Assembly (NCBI GenBank): GCA_013298665.1
Contig: JAAFIK010000012.1
Coordinates: 33,507-97,506, forward strand
Length of the DNA stretch: 64,000 nt
Direction of reading: 5' to 3'
Origin: Chitinophagales bacterium
GTDB taxonomy: Bacteria > Bacteroidota > Bacteroidia > Chitinophagales > Chitinophagaceae
Shown here: piece after piece, positions 51,669-63,200 of the stretch
Position numbering within the stretch: position 1 is the first letter of the stretch
How the letters are laid out: every line of letters starts with the position of its first letter
Notes under the pieces: model-generated
What the model was told of the DNA's origin: nothing
Databases searched by the model: none
Seen by the model: the letters and a program-made list of their open reading frames with translations, nothing else
Position numbers and translations under genes: made by a program

Positions 51669-54600
51669 TTATTGTTTCACGAGCTTAAAGCGTTGTTTTG
51701 TACCATCCGGCAGTTCCGCTTCCAGGAAATAAACCCCGTTGGTATAACTACTCATATCAATGGAAATCGTACCATTACCAGTCACCTGTTTTGTACCCAC
51801 AATGCGCCCGCCCAGGTCAGCAATACGAAGACGTACGGGCTGGCTGCTGCTGATACCGGTGGTAACAATATTAACCCGGTCAGTAACAGGATTGGGGAAT
51901 ACATCGGTGATCAGTTGTCCTTTTGCACCAAACCTTACCAGCATAATATTGCTGTACACCACAGCACCCGCAACAGACACCATTTTCAGGCGGTAATACA
52001 CTTTATTACCCAGGCTGATGGCATTGGTGTGCGTGAACGTATATTGTTTTTGTCCGTTCCCCGGCTGTGACAGGACATGACCAGCACCCGCAAAGTTTTG
52101 CCCGTTACCACTGGCCTGTACTTCATAATAAGCATGATTAATTTCATCAACCGTTTTCCATTGCACCAGTGCATCATTGCCCACCGCCTGTACCGACTGC
52201 GACAGCAGCGTAAGCGGCAGCACAACAGTACCCGTTTGCACAATAAAACCACTAAAGCCCGTTACCTCAAAAACAACCTCCCATCTTGCAGCCGCTGCAT
52301 TCCAGGTAATATCGGCATCATCAGGATTAATGGTTAAGGGTGTACCCGTATAAGAACCTGGCAATCCGCTGCCATCATTGCTTACACCGGGATATTTAAT
52401 GACGCGCAGGTTGCTGATACCCGCTGCATCTGCCGGACCCGAGGGCAGGTCAGCGGCACTGGCAGGGTCATTGTTGAAATTGTCAAATTCAGCCTGGGTA
52501 AAATACAGGGTAACCCTTCCTGTAGCCGTTGCAGCACCCGATGCAGGCGTTATCTCATAATGCCTTTGTACAAAAGGAATACCTCCCTGCGCAGGTACTG
52601 TTCCCTCAATCCATACCCTTGCGTTTACAGAACCAGTTACCGGACTGCCACCCTGCTGTACCAATTTGGCAATAAGGCCATTACAGTCTCCATAACTGGT
52701 GGTATTGTCCTGAGTGGCGGTTATACTGGTGTTGGTTGTGGCCAATGAGCCCGGGATAAGACTGAACTCATATACCGTAACCGTATTACTGATCTCTGCA
52801 CTGGAAATAAGCAGGGCTTTCCCTGTCGGACTTTCATTGGCAGGAACAAACAGTAATCCTTCCACACCAAAATCCAGGGGATTATCAATATATTGTTTGA
52901 ATACAGGGGCATTGGGGTTGCTGATGTCATATACAAAAATATCCCCCGAGCGCTCGCTGCCTACAAAAGCATATAAAACACCATTCACAATACCCGTAGT
53001 TACGGCTTCCGGTTCCGGCCCTTTATTATCGCTCCTTGTATCAAATGTGGCGGGCAGGTTGTTGATATTATCTGCATTAAACCTGGCGGGGTTTTGCTGA
53101 GCAGTGATCTGTTCCAATTGGTCACCACTATCGAATAGCTGCGTAAAAGAACTGTTCCAGATACTGAATGAACGCGCACCCAATAAATGTATCTGGTCAA
53201 TATCCCCGTCATTATCTGTATCCCCGGTGGCATTTGACAACTGAAGACGGCCAAGGTTTTGATTCAGCTTAAGCGTAGCCGCATTGGGAAATGCAGCCGG
53301 ATCCAAAACATAAGCGGCATTGCCCACCCGTATTTCTTCAGAATAGCCTGTATAGTTGCGGGAATCTCCTTCATTCGCGGTGATAAAATAATTTGTACCC
53401 CCTACAGTAAACCCTGCGATGGCATCCGGCTGATACATGCCATACACCGGCCAGTTTTGGATATTGATACCACCATCCTGGTCACTCGCATCCAAACCCC
53501 TGCCGGCAATACTGTGGTTTTTTAACCCCAGCGGTAATACCTGTGTCACCGTTGCAGCAGCAATATCTATTTCGGCAACCGCGTTATTTTCCTGTAAGGT
53601 TACATAGGCCTTTGTGGCATCCGATGAAAACGCGATGTACTCGGGTTCCAGATCCTGCGCCACCGTGGCACCGGGTCCGTAAATGCGTACACCTGCGGCT
53701 TTTAAAGCTGCCATTTGTCCGTTAAAACTTGTAAACCCGGCCGTTTGTACGGTTGCAGCACCAACACCACCCGAAATATCGATGATAGAAACCGATCCTT
53801 CCGGATCAAAAGAATTGCCCTGGCCATAGCTGTTTGGTTCACCCTCATTGGCAGTCAGCACTTTTGTTCCGTCGGGAGAAAAGATAAGCATATCCGGCAG
53901 GTAACCCACCACAACGCTATTGAGGAATGTTGCGGAAGAAGCCTGGTAAAAGGCCACAATACCGGGGTTCTGTGCAAGCGTTGCTGTGTTTTGAATGGCA
54001 TAGCTAACCGCCACGATACCGTTTTTAACCGCCACACTGTTGGGAATAATATTGTTCCCTGCTGATGTAAACCCGAAAGGCATACTGGTTGGTGCTGATA
54101 AAATACCGGCATTGCTTAAAGTATAGTATTCCACTGCAGCACCGGCTACCGTAAATACCCTGCCGGATAAGGGATCGAATGCGGAGATCTCAGCGCCATT
54201 AACACTTGAAGCGGTTGATTTACGGATCAATGGTTGACACGTAAAATCGGTAATACTGATATTTTGGGTGATGGTTGTACCCGGTGTGATACCCGCTGAA
54301 GGACTACTGATGGTCAGTACAGCCGTTTCATTGCCTTCTGTTTCTGCGTCGTTCCTTATCTTAAAGCTTACCGTTCCTGTGGCAGTACCATTAGGGATAG
54401 TAATCGTTGTACCGGATAACGTATAATCAAAAGCCGTGATACCGGTTCCGGATACCCCCAGCGCTACTGTTTGATTGCCCGACACAGGCGCAGAAGCCGT
54501 GGCGGTAACCGTAATCAGGGTAGCATTCTCTTCTGTTCCCGTATTGGCACTCACCGAAAGATTCACCACCGGTAAGGGTGTGTCGTTATCGGTGATCGTA

Positions 54601-55940
54601 ATATTTTGTGTAACCGTTGTACCCAGTGTAATACCTGCCGAAGGACTACTGATGGTCAGTACAGCCGTTTCGGTAACTTCAGCAAGAGCATCATCCACTA
54701 CCGTAAAAGTAACACTGCCCGTGGTAGCACCGTTAGGAATAGTAATGGTGGCGTTGGACAAGGTATAATCTCCTGCAGTAATGTCTGTACCCGATACACC
54801 AACACTCACGGTTTGCGCACCACTTACGGGTGCGGTTGCTGTAGCAGTAACAGTAATAACGGTAGCCGCAGCCTCACTGCCCGCATTGCTGCTTACCGAA
54901 AGGTTCACCGCAGGGAGCGCTGGTGGTGGTGCCGGAGCAAAACACACCCCGCGAAAGGCCGTATTCGTAGCGGCGGTGACAAGGGTAGTAGCCGCAGATG
55001 CTGCACCCGCATCGGTAAAACTCACCAGCTTATTATCGGTTGTTGTTGCATACAAAACCGGGTTGGTTCCCGAAAAATCTACCGCAAGCCCCCGGGCACC
55101 AATATTGGCAGCCGTGACAAATGTATAGGCCAGCGACCATGCCGTACCATTAAATGTCCATTTCTGCACACCCCCTGCACCTGTAGTACGGTCATCAGCG
55201 ATGTATAAAACATTACCCGCTGTATTGATGGCAAATGCATAAGGCGATGAACCTGCGCCCGTAGCCGCGAGGAGGGTAGCCGTAGCCGTGGATTGGGGCA
55301 AACCCGAAAAGCCATAGACACCGGCAGTACCGGAACCGGTCGCAAAGTAGAGGTTACCATTGAAGATATTCACTACCCGGGTATTGGTAATGGTATTTTG
55401 TACGGTAGCGGCAGCAGCCGTGGTACCAAAATAATAGGTGCCGGTAGTACCCCCTGCTCCCCAGTAATCAGCACTGCTGCTTTTTACCGCAGACCGGAAA
55501 TTATTGGCACTGTATAAACTATTGGTAGATGCTGCCCGGCTGATGGTACCGGTTGCATCTGCGGTATTGATCACCCTGTTTGCCGCAGCGGATGTGGTAC
55601 CGGTTATGGCTGCAGTACCGGTTGCCGCATCATAGCCCGCAATGGTAAGAAACCGGCCATCCGGCGAAAGCGTCATCTGTCCGTCAGATGTCGACGTACC
55701 GCTGATGGTAAGCCGCGTTGATCCGGTAACCGGCATCGTCACGGATACACCAGCCGTACCGGTTGTTGTATATTCTTTCAGGAATACCGGGGTAGCCGCG
55801 TTGCTGAGTGCACCCGATCCGTCGCCTACCTGCAACACCACCAGGCGGCCTGTTGTAAACTGTGCCCGGCCAACATGAGCAAAGACAATGGCCGTTAAAA
55901 GAATCGATAAAAATTTCAGGGAAATGTACATTTTCTTCAT
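51669..55940 (-). CDS. Giant secreted choice-of-anchor I / Calx-beta protein, T9SS type A
   Basis: This 1423-residue protein has a signal peptide (ending at AHVGRAQ) and an N-terminal beta-propeller-like part with Ser/Thr/Ala/Gly-rich sequence (about 30-340). Two tandem Calx-beta domains follow (about 345-450 and 455-560, each with TVTATATAPVSG, DYTLSNATITIPNGATTGSVTF and ETAVLTISSPSAGIT). Next comes the choice-of-anchor I propeller (ANEGEPNSYGQGNSFDPEGSVSIIDISGG, GLDASDQDGGINIQNWPVYGMYQPDAI, ANEGDSRNYTGYSEEIR). The C-terminus (DVFPNPVTDRVNIVT...TNGVYFLEAEL...KLVKQ) is a T9SS type A sorting domain. Such proteins are cell-surface or secreted; some relatives carry a phosphoesterase-like activity, but no catalytic site was identified here. 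Confidence 0.92.
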   Translation of the reverse strand: MKKMYISLKFLSILLTAIVFAHVGRAQFTTGRLVVLQVGDGSGALSNAATPVFLKEYTTTGTAGVSVTMPVTGSTRLTISGTSTSDGQMTLSPDGRFLTIAGYDAATGTAAITGTTSAAANRVINTADATGTISRAASTNSLYSANNFRSAVKSSSADYWGAGGTTGTYYFGTTAAAATVQNTITNTRVVNIFNGNLYFATGSGTAGVYGFSGLPQSTATATLLAATGAGSSPYAFAINTAGNVLYIADDRTTGAGGVQKWTFNGTAWSLAYTFVTAANIGARGLAVDFSGTNPVLYATTTDNKLVSFTDAGAASAATTLVTAATNTAFRGVCFAPAPPPALPAVNLSVSSNAGSEAAATVITVTATATAPVSGAQTVSVGVSGTDITAGDYTLSNATITIPNGATTGSVTFTVVDDALAEVTETAVLTISSPSAGITLGTTVTQNITITDNDTPLPVVNLSVSANTGTEENATLITVTATASAPVSGNQTVALGVSGTGITAFDYTLSGTTITIPNGTATGTVSFKIRNDAETEGNETAVLTISSPSAGITPGTTITQNISITDFTCQPLIRKSTASSVNGAEISAFDPLSGRVFTVAGAAVEYYTLSNAGILSAPTSMPFGFTSAGNNIIPNSVAVKNGIVAVSYAIQNTATLAQNPGIVAFYQASSATFLNSVVVGYLPDMLIFSPDGTKVLTANEGEPNSYGQGNSFDPEGSVSIIDISGGVGAATVQTAGFTSFNGQMAALKAAGVRIYGPGATVAQDLEPEYIAFSSDATKAYVTLQENNAVAEIDIAAATVTQVLPLGLKNHSIAGRGLDASDQDGGINIQNWPVYGMYQPDAIAGFTVGGTNYFITANEGDSRNYTGYSEEIRVGNAAYVLDPAAFPNAATLKLNQNLGRLQLSNATGDTDNDGDIDQIHLLGARSFSIWNSSFTQLFDSGDQLEQITAQQNPARFNADNINNLPATFDTRSDNKGPEPEAVTTGIVNGVLYAFVGSERSGDIFVYDISNPNAPVFKQYIDNPLDFGVEGLLFVPANESPTGKALLISSAEISNTVTVYEFSLIPGSLATTNTSITATQDNTTSYGDCNGLIAKLVQQGGSPVTGSVNARVWIEGTVPAQGGIPFVQRHYEITPASGAATATGRVTLYFTQAEFDNFNNDPASAADLPSGPADAAGISNLRVIKYPGVSNDGSGLPGSYTGTPLTINPDDADITWNAAAARWEVVFEVTGFSGFIVQTGTVVLPLTLLSQSVQAVGNDALVQWKTVDEINHAYYEVQASGNGQNFAGAGHVLSQPGNGQKQYTFTHTNAISLGNKVYYRLKMVSVAGAVVYSNIMLVRFGAKGQLITDVFPNPVTDRVNIVTTGISSSQPVRLRIADLGGRIVGTKQVTGNGTISIDMSSYTNGVYFLEAELPDGTKQRFKLVKQ

Positions 55941-56188
55941 GTGCGTTTGTATGTTTAATCGTTATGAAACCCAAAACCGGCAACCAATCCCGGCATTTAC
56001 CGGTCTGCAAAAATAGCAGATGCAGCAGCCGTTGGCCTGCGCAGGAATTACTTAACAAAATGATAGCATTAACCTAATGAAAAAATAATATTGCGGCAGC
56101 CATGGTGTGCCAAAGCCGGAGTAGTTTTTGAAAACCCAACAAAAATGGTGTATTCAATTACAGATAAAACAGGGGCAGGTCAATATAA

Positions 56189-56704
56189 TTAAGGATTATG
56201 CGAAAGCTGTACTTTTTTTCTTGCCCTTACCGTTTTGTGAGAAAAATTATCCGACAGGATGCTGATATTCCCATCTACTTCCAATACGGCAAGATCAACC
56301 GCATCAATACCCGCCACACCATGCTCCCTTACTGCGCGTTCCAGTTCATCACGCGACAGCATCGATTCTTTCATGCCCCGCTGCAATACCTTGCCCTCAT
56401 GGATGAGTATAATTTTTTCGCCCTGTAAAAGATGACTGAAACGCTTTGACTTACGGACAAATATCTTCAGGATATAATTACTGATAAACAATCCCAGCGC
56501 AGCAGCGATACCACCGGGCAGGGTACTGTCTGTACCAACCATTGCATTCTGCACACTATTACTGATGAGCAGGATAAATACCAGGTCGATCACCGATAGT
56601 TGCGCCAGCTCCTTCTTACCAAACAAACGGATCGCCAGTATCATAAAAACATAGATGGCTACCGATTTGCCGGCAATCGCCAGATAGTGAACTATTTCGT
56701 CCAT
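56189..56704 (-). CDS. DUF421 (YetF-family) membrane protein
   Basis: This 171-residue protein has three N-terminal membrane helices (VAIYVFMILAIRLFG, VIDLVFILLISNSVQNAM, GIAAALGLFISNYILKIF) and a small cytoplasmic domain (ILIHEGKVLQRGMKESMLSRDELERAVREHGVAGIDAVDLAVLEVDGNISIL). This matches the DUF421/YetF family, in which the MRxxxMSxDELxxxLRxxGI stretch is diagnostic. The function is unknown. It is divergent from the GAF-like gene at 57005. Confidence 0.92.
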   Translation of the reverse strand: MDEIVHYLAIAGKSVAIYVFMILAIRLFGKKELAQLSVIDLVFILLISNSVQNAMVGTDSTLPGGIAAALGLFISNYILKIFVRKSKRFSHLLQGEKIILIHEGKVLQRGMKESMLSRDELERAVREHGVAGIDAVDLAVLEVDGNISILSDNFSHKTVRARKKVQLSHNP

Positions 56705-57004
56705 ATGCTTTTATCCGGGTTTAAACATTTATATTTTGCCAGTGGTGACCGATCCTATCGCTCAGCTATAGCGCCTGAGCCCTGTCAAAGCAGGATTACA
56801 CCAACACCTGCCAATCTGGCCGAAAAAGTAAATTAAGCAAATAAAAGAACTCATAAAGGAAGTTTTTTCCCCAGGTGGTCATATCCCATACCAGGTATTT
56901 GCGCCAGCGTGGGTTGCCCGACAGTATGGCAGTAACCACAACAGGGCATAACATTTGCAAAAAATGAATATGTAGTGTAAATTTAGACATTGAAAATAGC
57001 CATT

Positions 57005-59380
57005 ATGCTGGTACAAACCATAAATAGTAACCCTTTACAGGATGCCGCAGGAATAAGAAGTAAGATTTCCTTCTTACCCTTTTATCATTTCATCAGGGAG
57101 AAAGTGCAGCAACGCAAAGGGCGTAAGACCATCTACCTGGATTATATCATCAGCCAGTTTGAGCAGCGGCCCGAAATGCTCATGCCGATAGAAGACAAAC
57201 AGTTGCTTACCGCCCATAAAGACCTGCTGGAGCTGGTGGCTGCTGCCATCTTTCCTGCCACTACCGATGAAAATGCTACATTCTATTCTTTTACCAGTCC
57301 ATACCAGTTTCATACTTTTTACTATTCTGATCTTTTTGGCAACTATTTCATCAAAGATGAAGACGGGGAAGCACAACTCAGCTTTCCGGAAGGTGTAAGT
57401 GAAGAAAAAGTGCGGCAGGAAAACCTTTCTCTTGCCTACCGGTTTATCCTCAAAAAGTTTTACAACTTCAACCTCAATATTGAAGCCGACCTCACTTACC
57501 ATGTAGCTGATCCTTTTACCGGACTGAAACGCTATGGAAAGGTAAAAGTGGATGATCGCTTTGTGGATGCAGTGCTAACCGGTAAGCTGCCCGATTTTCA
57601 AATGGAAGCCATCTGCCCCAAAACTTACAGGGTCATTGATCTGGAAAAACTGCAGCAGGAGCTCCCGCTTTCAAACTTTGAGTTCCATGGCTTCCTGGTA
57701 CGCCACATAGAAGACATTACCAGTACGGCTTTTGCCGATGAAATCAAAAACACGATCCTGACCGCAGATGCTGCCAACGATAAGGATGTTTATCAACGGT
57801 TAACCGGCAGTATACTCGGTCTGGCAGAACTGACAGATGCAGGTGTGCAGCTCCTGCCCATTATGCAAATCAACAACAACCTTGAACTGCCGCAGAAAGA
57901 GGAGCAAGACGCTGCATTACCCTCGGTGGTTTGCAGACCCGGTAAGGGAAAGGATAATTACAAAGAACTCATCCAATACTTTTCTGAAAACGGGTATGGA
58001 TTGCTTCTCCACGATATACAGGCACAGGCAGATATGTACCCAATGGTCTTTCTCGACTGCATCCGTAAAGAAACCGGCAGCATGCTGCTCTTTCCGATTC
58101 ATGCAGACCGGAAGCTGATTGGTATTGTGGAACTCTTTTCTCCAACACCCGCAGCCATCAATACAGACGTGTACAATAAAATGGCCCTGGCCTACCCGCT
58201 CCTGCTGATGGCTTTCGAAAAATACCACGATAAAGTGGAGCAGGAAATTAACGTTGTGATGAAGAACGAATTTACCGCCATACAATCCACCGTGGAATGG
58301 AAGTTTACTGAAGTGGCATGGCAGTATATACAGGACAAACTCGGGGGCAACGATACGCCGCTGGGTCCCATCCTCTTTAAAGATGTATACCCCATTTACG
58401 GCGCGGTAGACATACGCAACTCCTCTGTAGAACGCGCCCATGCCATCAGCAAAGACATGGATGCCCAACTGCGGCTCACCGAAGTCACTTTCGAACAATT
58501 GCAAACAGTGGCCCACCTCCCCATCCTCGATGGCTTCCAGTACCGGCTGCAGCAGTTGACACAGCAATTAAAAACCAATCCTGACGCAGAACTCGAAACC
58601 ACCATCAACGATTTTATCGAGGGCGACATCAAAGCAGCCTTCCGGCATTTTTCGGCACTCGACGAAAAAGCAGCAGCACTTGTAACCGGCTACTACCTTC
58701 AGGTAAACGATACCGATGGCTCCCTCCACCAGCACCGCCGCAACTTTGACGAAAGCCTGCACCGCATCAACAAAAAAGTAGCAAAAATATTAGACGCCCA
58801 GGAAGTGCATGCCCAGGAATCCTTTCCGCACTATTTTGAAAAATACCGCTCAGATGGTATTGAGTACAATATTTACATCGGACAATCGCTGGCACCAGAT
58901 AAAAAATTCGACTGGTTGTACCTCAAAAACCTGCGCCTCTGGCAACTGGGTGCCATGGCAACCATCGCTCAGGCCACGCATCAACTGGAACAGGAACTGC
59001 CGCACCCGCTCAAAACCACCCAACTGATTCTTGCGCACCATCACCCCATCGACATCAGCTTCAGAAAAGATGAACGCAAATTTGACGTGGAAGGTGCATA
59101 TAATATCCGCTACGAAGTCATCAAAAAACGCTTAGACAAAGCCCTTGTAAGAGATACCGGTGAAAGACTGACACAACCCGGGAAAATTGCCATTGTATAC
59201 ACACACACCAATGAGGCAGACGAATACCTGCGGTACGTTGAGTACCTGCAGCACAAAGGGCAACTGGCAGCGGGGCACGAATTGCTCGACATCGACAACC
59301 TGCAGGGCGTAAGCGGACTGAAAGCTATACGCGTTTCCATCAATTTTAATGAGCAACCCCTCTCCGGCAACCCCACTTAA
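57005..59380 (+). CDS. Large cytoplasmic GAF-like domain protein, function unknown
   Basis: This is a soluble protein of about 791 residues with no signal peptide or membrane helix. Residues of about 335-420 (ELIQYFSENGYGLLLHDIQAQADMYPMVFLDCIRKETGSMLLFPIHADRKLIGIVELFSPTPAAINTD) resemble a GAF sensor domain. The region around 445-500 (FTEVAWQYIQDKLGGNDTPLGPILFKDVYPIYGAVDIRNSSVERAHAIS) looks like the phosphotransfer-like middle of Bacteroidota GAF proteins of this type. I cannot name the family. It overlaps the next gene by one base (TAATG) and so is cotranscribed with the lipoprotein and phosphoesterase-barrel genes. The ATG at 57005 was preferred over TTG 56990. Confidence 0.72.
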   Translation: MLVQTINSNPLQDAAGIRSKISFLPFYHFIREKVQQRKGRKTIYLDYIISQFEQRPEMLMPIEDKQLLTAHKDLLELVAAAIFPATTDENATFYSFTSPYQFHTFYYSDLFGNYFIKDEDGEAQLSFPEGVSEEKVRQENLSLAYRFILKKFYNFNLNIEADLTYHVADPFTGLKRYGKVKVDDRFVDAVLTGKLPDFQMEAICPKTYRVIDLEKLQQELPLSNFEFHGFLVRHIEDITSTAFADEIKNTILTADAANDKDVYQRLTGSILGLAELTDAGVQLLPIMQINNNLELPQKEEQDAALPSVVCRPGKGKDNYKELIQYFSENGYGLLLHDIQAQADMYPMVFLDCIRKETGSMLLFPIHADRKLIGIVELFSPTPAAINTDVYNKMALAYPLLLMAFEKYHDKVEQEINVVMKNEFTAIQSTVEWKFTEVAWQYIQDKLGGNDTPLGPILFKDVYPIYGAVDIRNSSVERAHAISKDMDAQLRLTEVTFEQLQTVAHLPILDGFQYRLQQLTQQLKTNPDAELETTINDFIEGDIKAAFRHFSALDEKAAALVTGYYLQVNDTDGSLHQHRRNFDESLHRINKKVAKILDAQEVHAQESFPHYFEKYRSDGIEYNIYIGQSLAPDKKFDWLYLKNLRLWQLGAMATIAQATHQLEQELPHPLKTTQLILAHHHPIDISFRKDERKFDVEGAYNIRYEVIKKRLDKALVRDTGERLTQPGKIAIVYTHTNEADEYLRYVEYLQHKGQLAAGHELLDIDNLQGVSGLKAIRVSINFNEQPLSGNPT

Positions 59381-60213
59381 TGATCAAACAATACTTATAC
59401 GCACTGCCCATTTGCTGCTTTTTGGCCTGTACCGCAAATGGCAGCAAAAAAAACAAACCGGCAACCAACCGGCTGGGTGTCTACAACCTGCAGCAATACC
59501 AGAAGGTTGTACTTCCGCAGGAGCTGGACGAAATTTCAGGTATTGCCTGGGACAGCAGTACCCACCAGCTCGCTGCCATCAACGATGAGGAAGGCAAACT
59601 GTTTTTTTTTGATGCCGCTACCGGTACGGTACAACAAAGGGTAAAGTTTGGCCGCAAAGGGGATTATGAAGAAGTATTCTTTGCCAAAGGCTGTTGGTGG
59701 ATATTACGCAGCGACGGCACTTTTGAGCGTTGTATATACCCTTCCGTTACCGATACCCTGCTCACCACTTTTGCCCCGCTGGTGCCAGACCAGGCTGAGT
59801 ATGAAGCCGCATGGTACGATCCGGCAGCAGACCGTATATGGCTGCTCTGCAAAAAATGCGGATCAAAAAAGGCAGAAATGACCGGTATCGAACCCTATCC
59901 CGGCAAGACTTCCGCTGTAACAGTCATCGCACTTGATTTCAGTCATCTGCAGACGCATAAAAAATTTCCTGCCTCCGCTGCGGCCATTAACCCGCTGGAC
60001 GGATTTGTTTATGCCATATCATCCACCGATAAAAAAATACTCCGGATGTCAGCCAATGGCGTTGTGGTGGATCTGCAACCACTCGACCCCGCTGTTTTCA
60101 AACAGCCGGAAGGGCTCTGCTTTGCCCCCGATGGTACCCTCTACATCAGTAATGAAGCAGCAGGTGGTAATGCCAACCTGCTTATCTTTAAACCTCAACC
60201 CCAACAGCCATGA
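59380..60213 (+). CDS. SdiA-regulated-like lipoprotein (beta-propeller)
   Basis: This 277-residue lipoprotein (MIKQYLYALPICCFLACTANG, lipobox FLAC) carries a six-bladed-propeller-like domain of the SdiA-regulated family: LPQELDEISGIAWDSSTHQLAAINDEEGKLFFFDAATGTVQQRVKFGRKGDYEEVFFAKG, then PSAAAINPLDGFVYAISSTDKKILRMSANG and FKQPEGLCFAPDGTLYISNEAAGG. The E-x-S-G-I-A and PEG-x-x-F-x-x-D-G motifs are typical of that family. The start overlaps the GAF-like gene, and the stop overlaps the start of the phosphoesterase-barrel gene (ATGA), so all three are translationally coupled. Confidence 0.85.
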   Translation: MIKQYLYALPICCFLACTANGSKKNKPATNRLGVYNLQQYQKVVLPQELDEISGIAWDSSTHQLAAINDEEGKLFFFDAATGTVQQRVKFGRKGDYEEVFFAKGCWWILRSDGTFERCIYPSVTDTLLTTFAPLVPDQAEYEAAWYDPAADRIWLLCKKCGSKKAEMTGIEPYPGKTSAVTVIALDFSHLQTHKKFPASAAAINPLDGFVYAISSTDKKILRMSANGVVVDLQPLDPAVFKQPEGLCFAPDGTLYISNEAAGGNANLLIFKPQPQQP

Positions 60214-63200
60214 TGCTGCGCAGTTACCGCATACTTATACTGATCAGTCTGTATATAGGTACAGGTTTACCCGTTGTTGCGCAACAGTTGCAGCACCGCA
60301 TTATACTCATCGGCGATGCCGGTGAAAGCAAAGGCGGTAAACAACCCGTGGTAGAAGCCGCAATGGCTTCCGGAAAGCTCACTGTACAAAGCACCGTAGT
60401 ATTCCTTGGCGACAATATCTACCCGGCAGGATTACCCGACAGCAGCGATGCCGGGTACAATACATACGCCACCACCCTGGAAGCCCAATTGAAGGCTGCC
60501 CGGCAATCGCCTGCACAGGTGTATTTTATCCCCGGCAACCACGACTGGGCAAAGGGGCGTTCCAACGGCGCAGCTATTGCGCAGAACCAGCAGCGCTATA
60601 TTGAAGCTGCCGGGTTACCCAATGCCCATTTTGTTCCTGCCAATGGATGCCCGGGTCCTGAAGAAATTGTACTGGCACCCGGGCTCGTACTGGTGGTCAT
60701 CAACAGCCAATGGTGGCTGCAGGGTACAGACAAACCAGCCATTGGCTCGGGCTGCGACTGCAGTAATGGCGATGAAGTAGCTGCCCGGCTCAGGGAAATT
60801 GCCTGGCGTCACCGCAACAGTGTACTGGTATTCGCCAGCCATCACCCCTTTCGCAGCTATGGCCCGCATGGCGGATATTTTACCCTGCGCCAACACCTCT
60901 TCCCCCTAACCGACCTCAACCGGAAATTATGGCTCCCCCTGCCGGGCATTGGCAGCATATACCCCATCTCCCGCAGCGTATTTGGCAACATACAGGACAT
61001 ACAACATCCCGTATACCAAAAAATGATTACCCAACTAACGGATGCACTCCGGCAACACCCGGCTACCTTTTTCGTACATGGTCACGACCATACCCTGCAA
61101 CACATCCGGTACAACCAGCACAATTATATTGTAAGTGGCTCAGGTGCCAGGACCAACCCCGTTAAAAAAGGCAGGTACAGCAATTTTGCGGCATCAGAAG
61201 AAGGCTATGCCGTGATGGATGTAATGACCGATCATTCAGTCGTTACCAGTTTCTACAATGTACAAAACCAACGCCTCTACTCATTTACACAGGCACCACC
61301 CGCCCCGGTAGTGCCGCCCGCTGCGCAACCTGCGGCCAGCCTGATACAGGCCGATACCGTTCTGGTTAGTGCAGGCAAGCGGTACGATAAAGCAGGCAGG
61401 CTCAAACGCTTGCTCTTTGGGCAAACATACCGGAAAGTATGGGCCGCAGCACTGCCCTTCCGGGTGTTTCACCTTACGCAGGAGCAGGGCGGACTTGCCA
61501 TTTTGCAACGAGGGGGCGGTAAACAGACAAAATCACTGCGCCTCGAAGACAAGACCGGCAAACAATGGGTGATCCGAAGCATTGATAAAAATCCGGTGAG
61601 TGCACTGCCACCAGCCCTGCAGCAAACATTTGCGTTAGACATTGTACAGGATCAGATCTCTGCCGCACATCCCTACGCTCCCCTCGTGGTACCGGTACTG
61701 GCAGCGGCAGCCGGCGTACCCCATACCAACCCCGAACTGGTATGGATACCCGCAGATACCGCCCTGGGCAACCACATGGCCGATTTTGCCAATACCCTTT
61801 GCCTCTTTGAAGAGCGGGAACCGGGTATTACCGGCAAATCGTACAGCACAGCCAAAGTACTGGAAAACCTGGAGGAAGACAACGACGATAAAGCAGATCA
61901 GCAGTTGGTACTGAAAGCCCGTTTGTTTGATATGTTTATTGGTGATTTTGACCGGCACGAAGACCAGTGGCGCTGGGGGGCCACCAAGTCGGGCAAGGGT
62001 AAAACCTATTACCCCGTACCGCGCGACCGCGACCAGGCCTTTTTTATCAACAATGGCCTGATCACCAACCTTGCAGCAGCGCCTTATCTTGTACCCTCTG
62101 TACAGGGCTTCCGGAAAAAATACCGCAACATCAATACCTTCAATTTCAGTACGCGCTTCTTTGACCGTAATTTCTTAAACGAACCCGACGAAGCGCAGTG
62201 GCAGCGGGCAGCAGAAAACCTTGTGGCAGCCATGACCGATGCCGTAATAGACAGTGCCATCAAAAGATTGCCGGAGAAAATACAGCAACTCAGCGGTGAC
62301 GCCCTCCGCCAAACCCTGCGCGGCAAACGCAACTACTTTGTAGCCGATGCCATGACCTATTACCGTTTTCTCGCCAAAACCATCGAGGTTACAGGCAGCG
62401 ATAAAAAAGAACGCTTTGTTTTGCAATCTGCCGCCAATGGCCGGCTCCTGCTGCAGGTATTCAAAATCGCTAAACAGGGAGAAACACCCGTACTCCTCTT
62501 TCAACGCGAACTCAACCCCGCACATACAAAGGAACTGCGCCTCTATGGCAGGGGTGGTGCCGACCAGTTTATCACCGACTCGCTGCTGCAGCAACCCATA
62601 AAGCTGCGCATCATCGGTGGCAAAGGCAAAGACCAGTATCAAACGGCGGGGCGGCTTCCTACCCATATATACGACCTGGCCAGAGAAGAGAATGACCTTT
62701 CGGAAGCCGGTACCGCAAAGCTGCATACCAGCAATAACCCTGCTGTCAACAACTATAACCGTACCGCCTTTGCCTACAACCAGCGCATACCCGCGCTGAC
62801 GGGTGGGTTTAATCCCGACGATGGACTATCCCTTGGCGCCGGCATCAAAATAGTACGACACAGTTTCCGCAAGTCGCCGGCAGCCGTTTACCAGTTCAAC
62901 GCCACTCATTCGCTCTCTACAAGGGCATTCCGCTTCAGGGCCAGTGCCTTGTTTAACCAGTTGCCGGGCAAAACCGCACTCGAATTGTATGCCGATATAA
63001 AGTCGCCCAACAATACCACCAACTTTTTTGGCTATGGCAATGCCTCCGTCTATAACAATCCCGGCAAACAAACCTTCCGCTTTCACCGTGCACGCTACAA
63101 CCTTGCAGAGGCCGGCGCACGCCTGATACAGCAGCCCTCACGCAGTGTCCGTCTGCAATACGGCGCCGGTTACCAGTTTTATGCCATGGATGCAGACGAC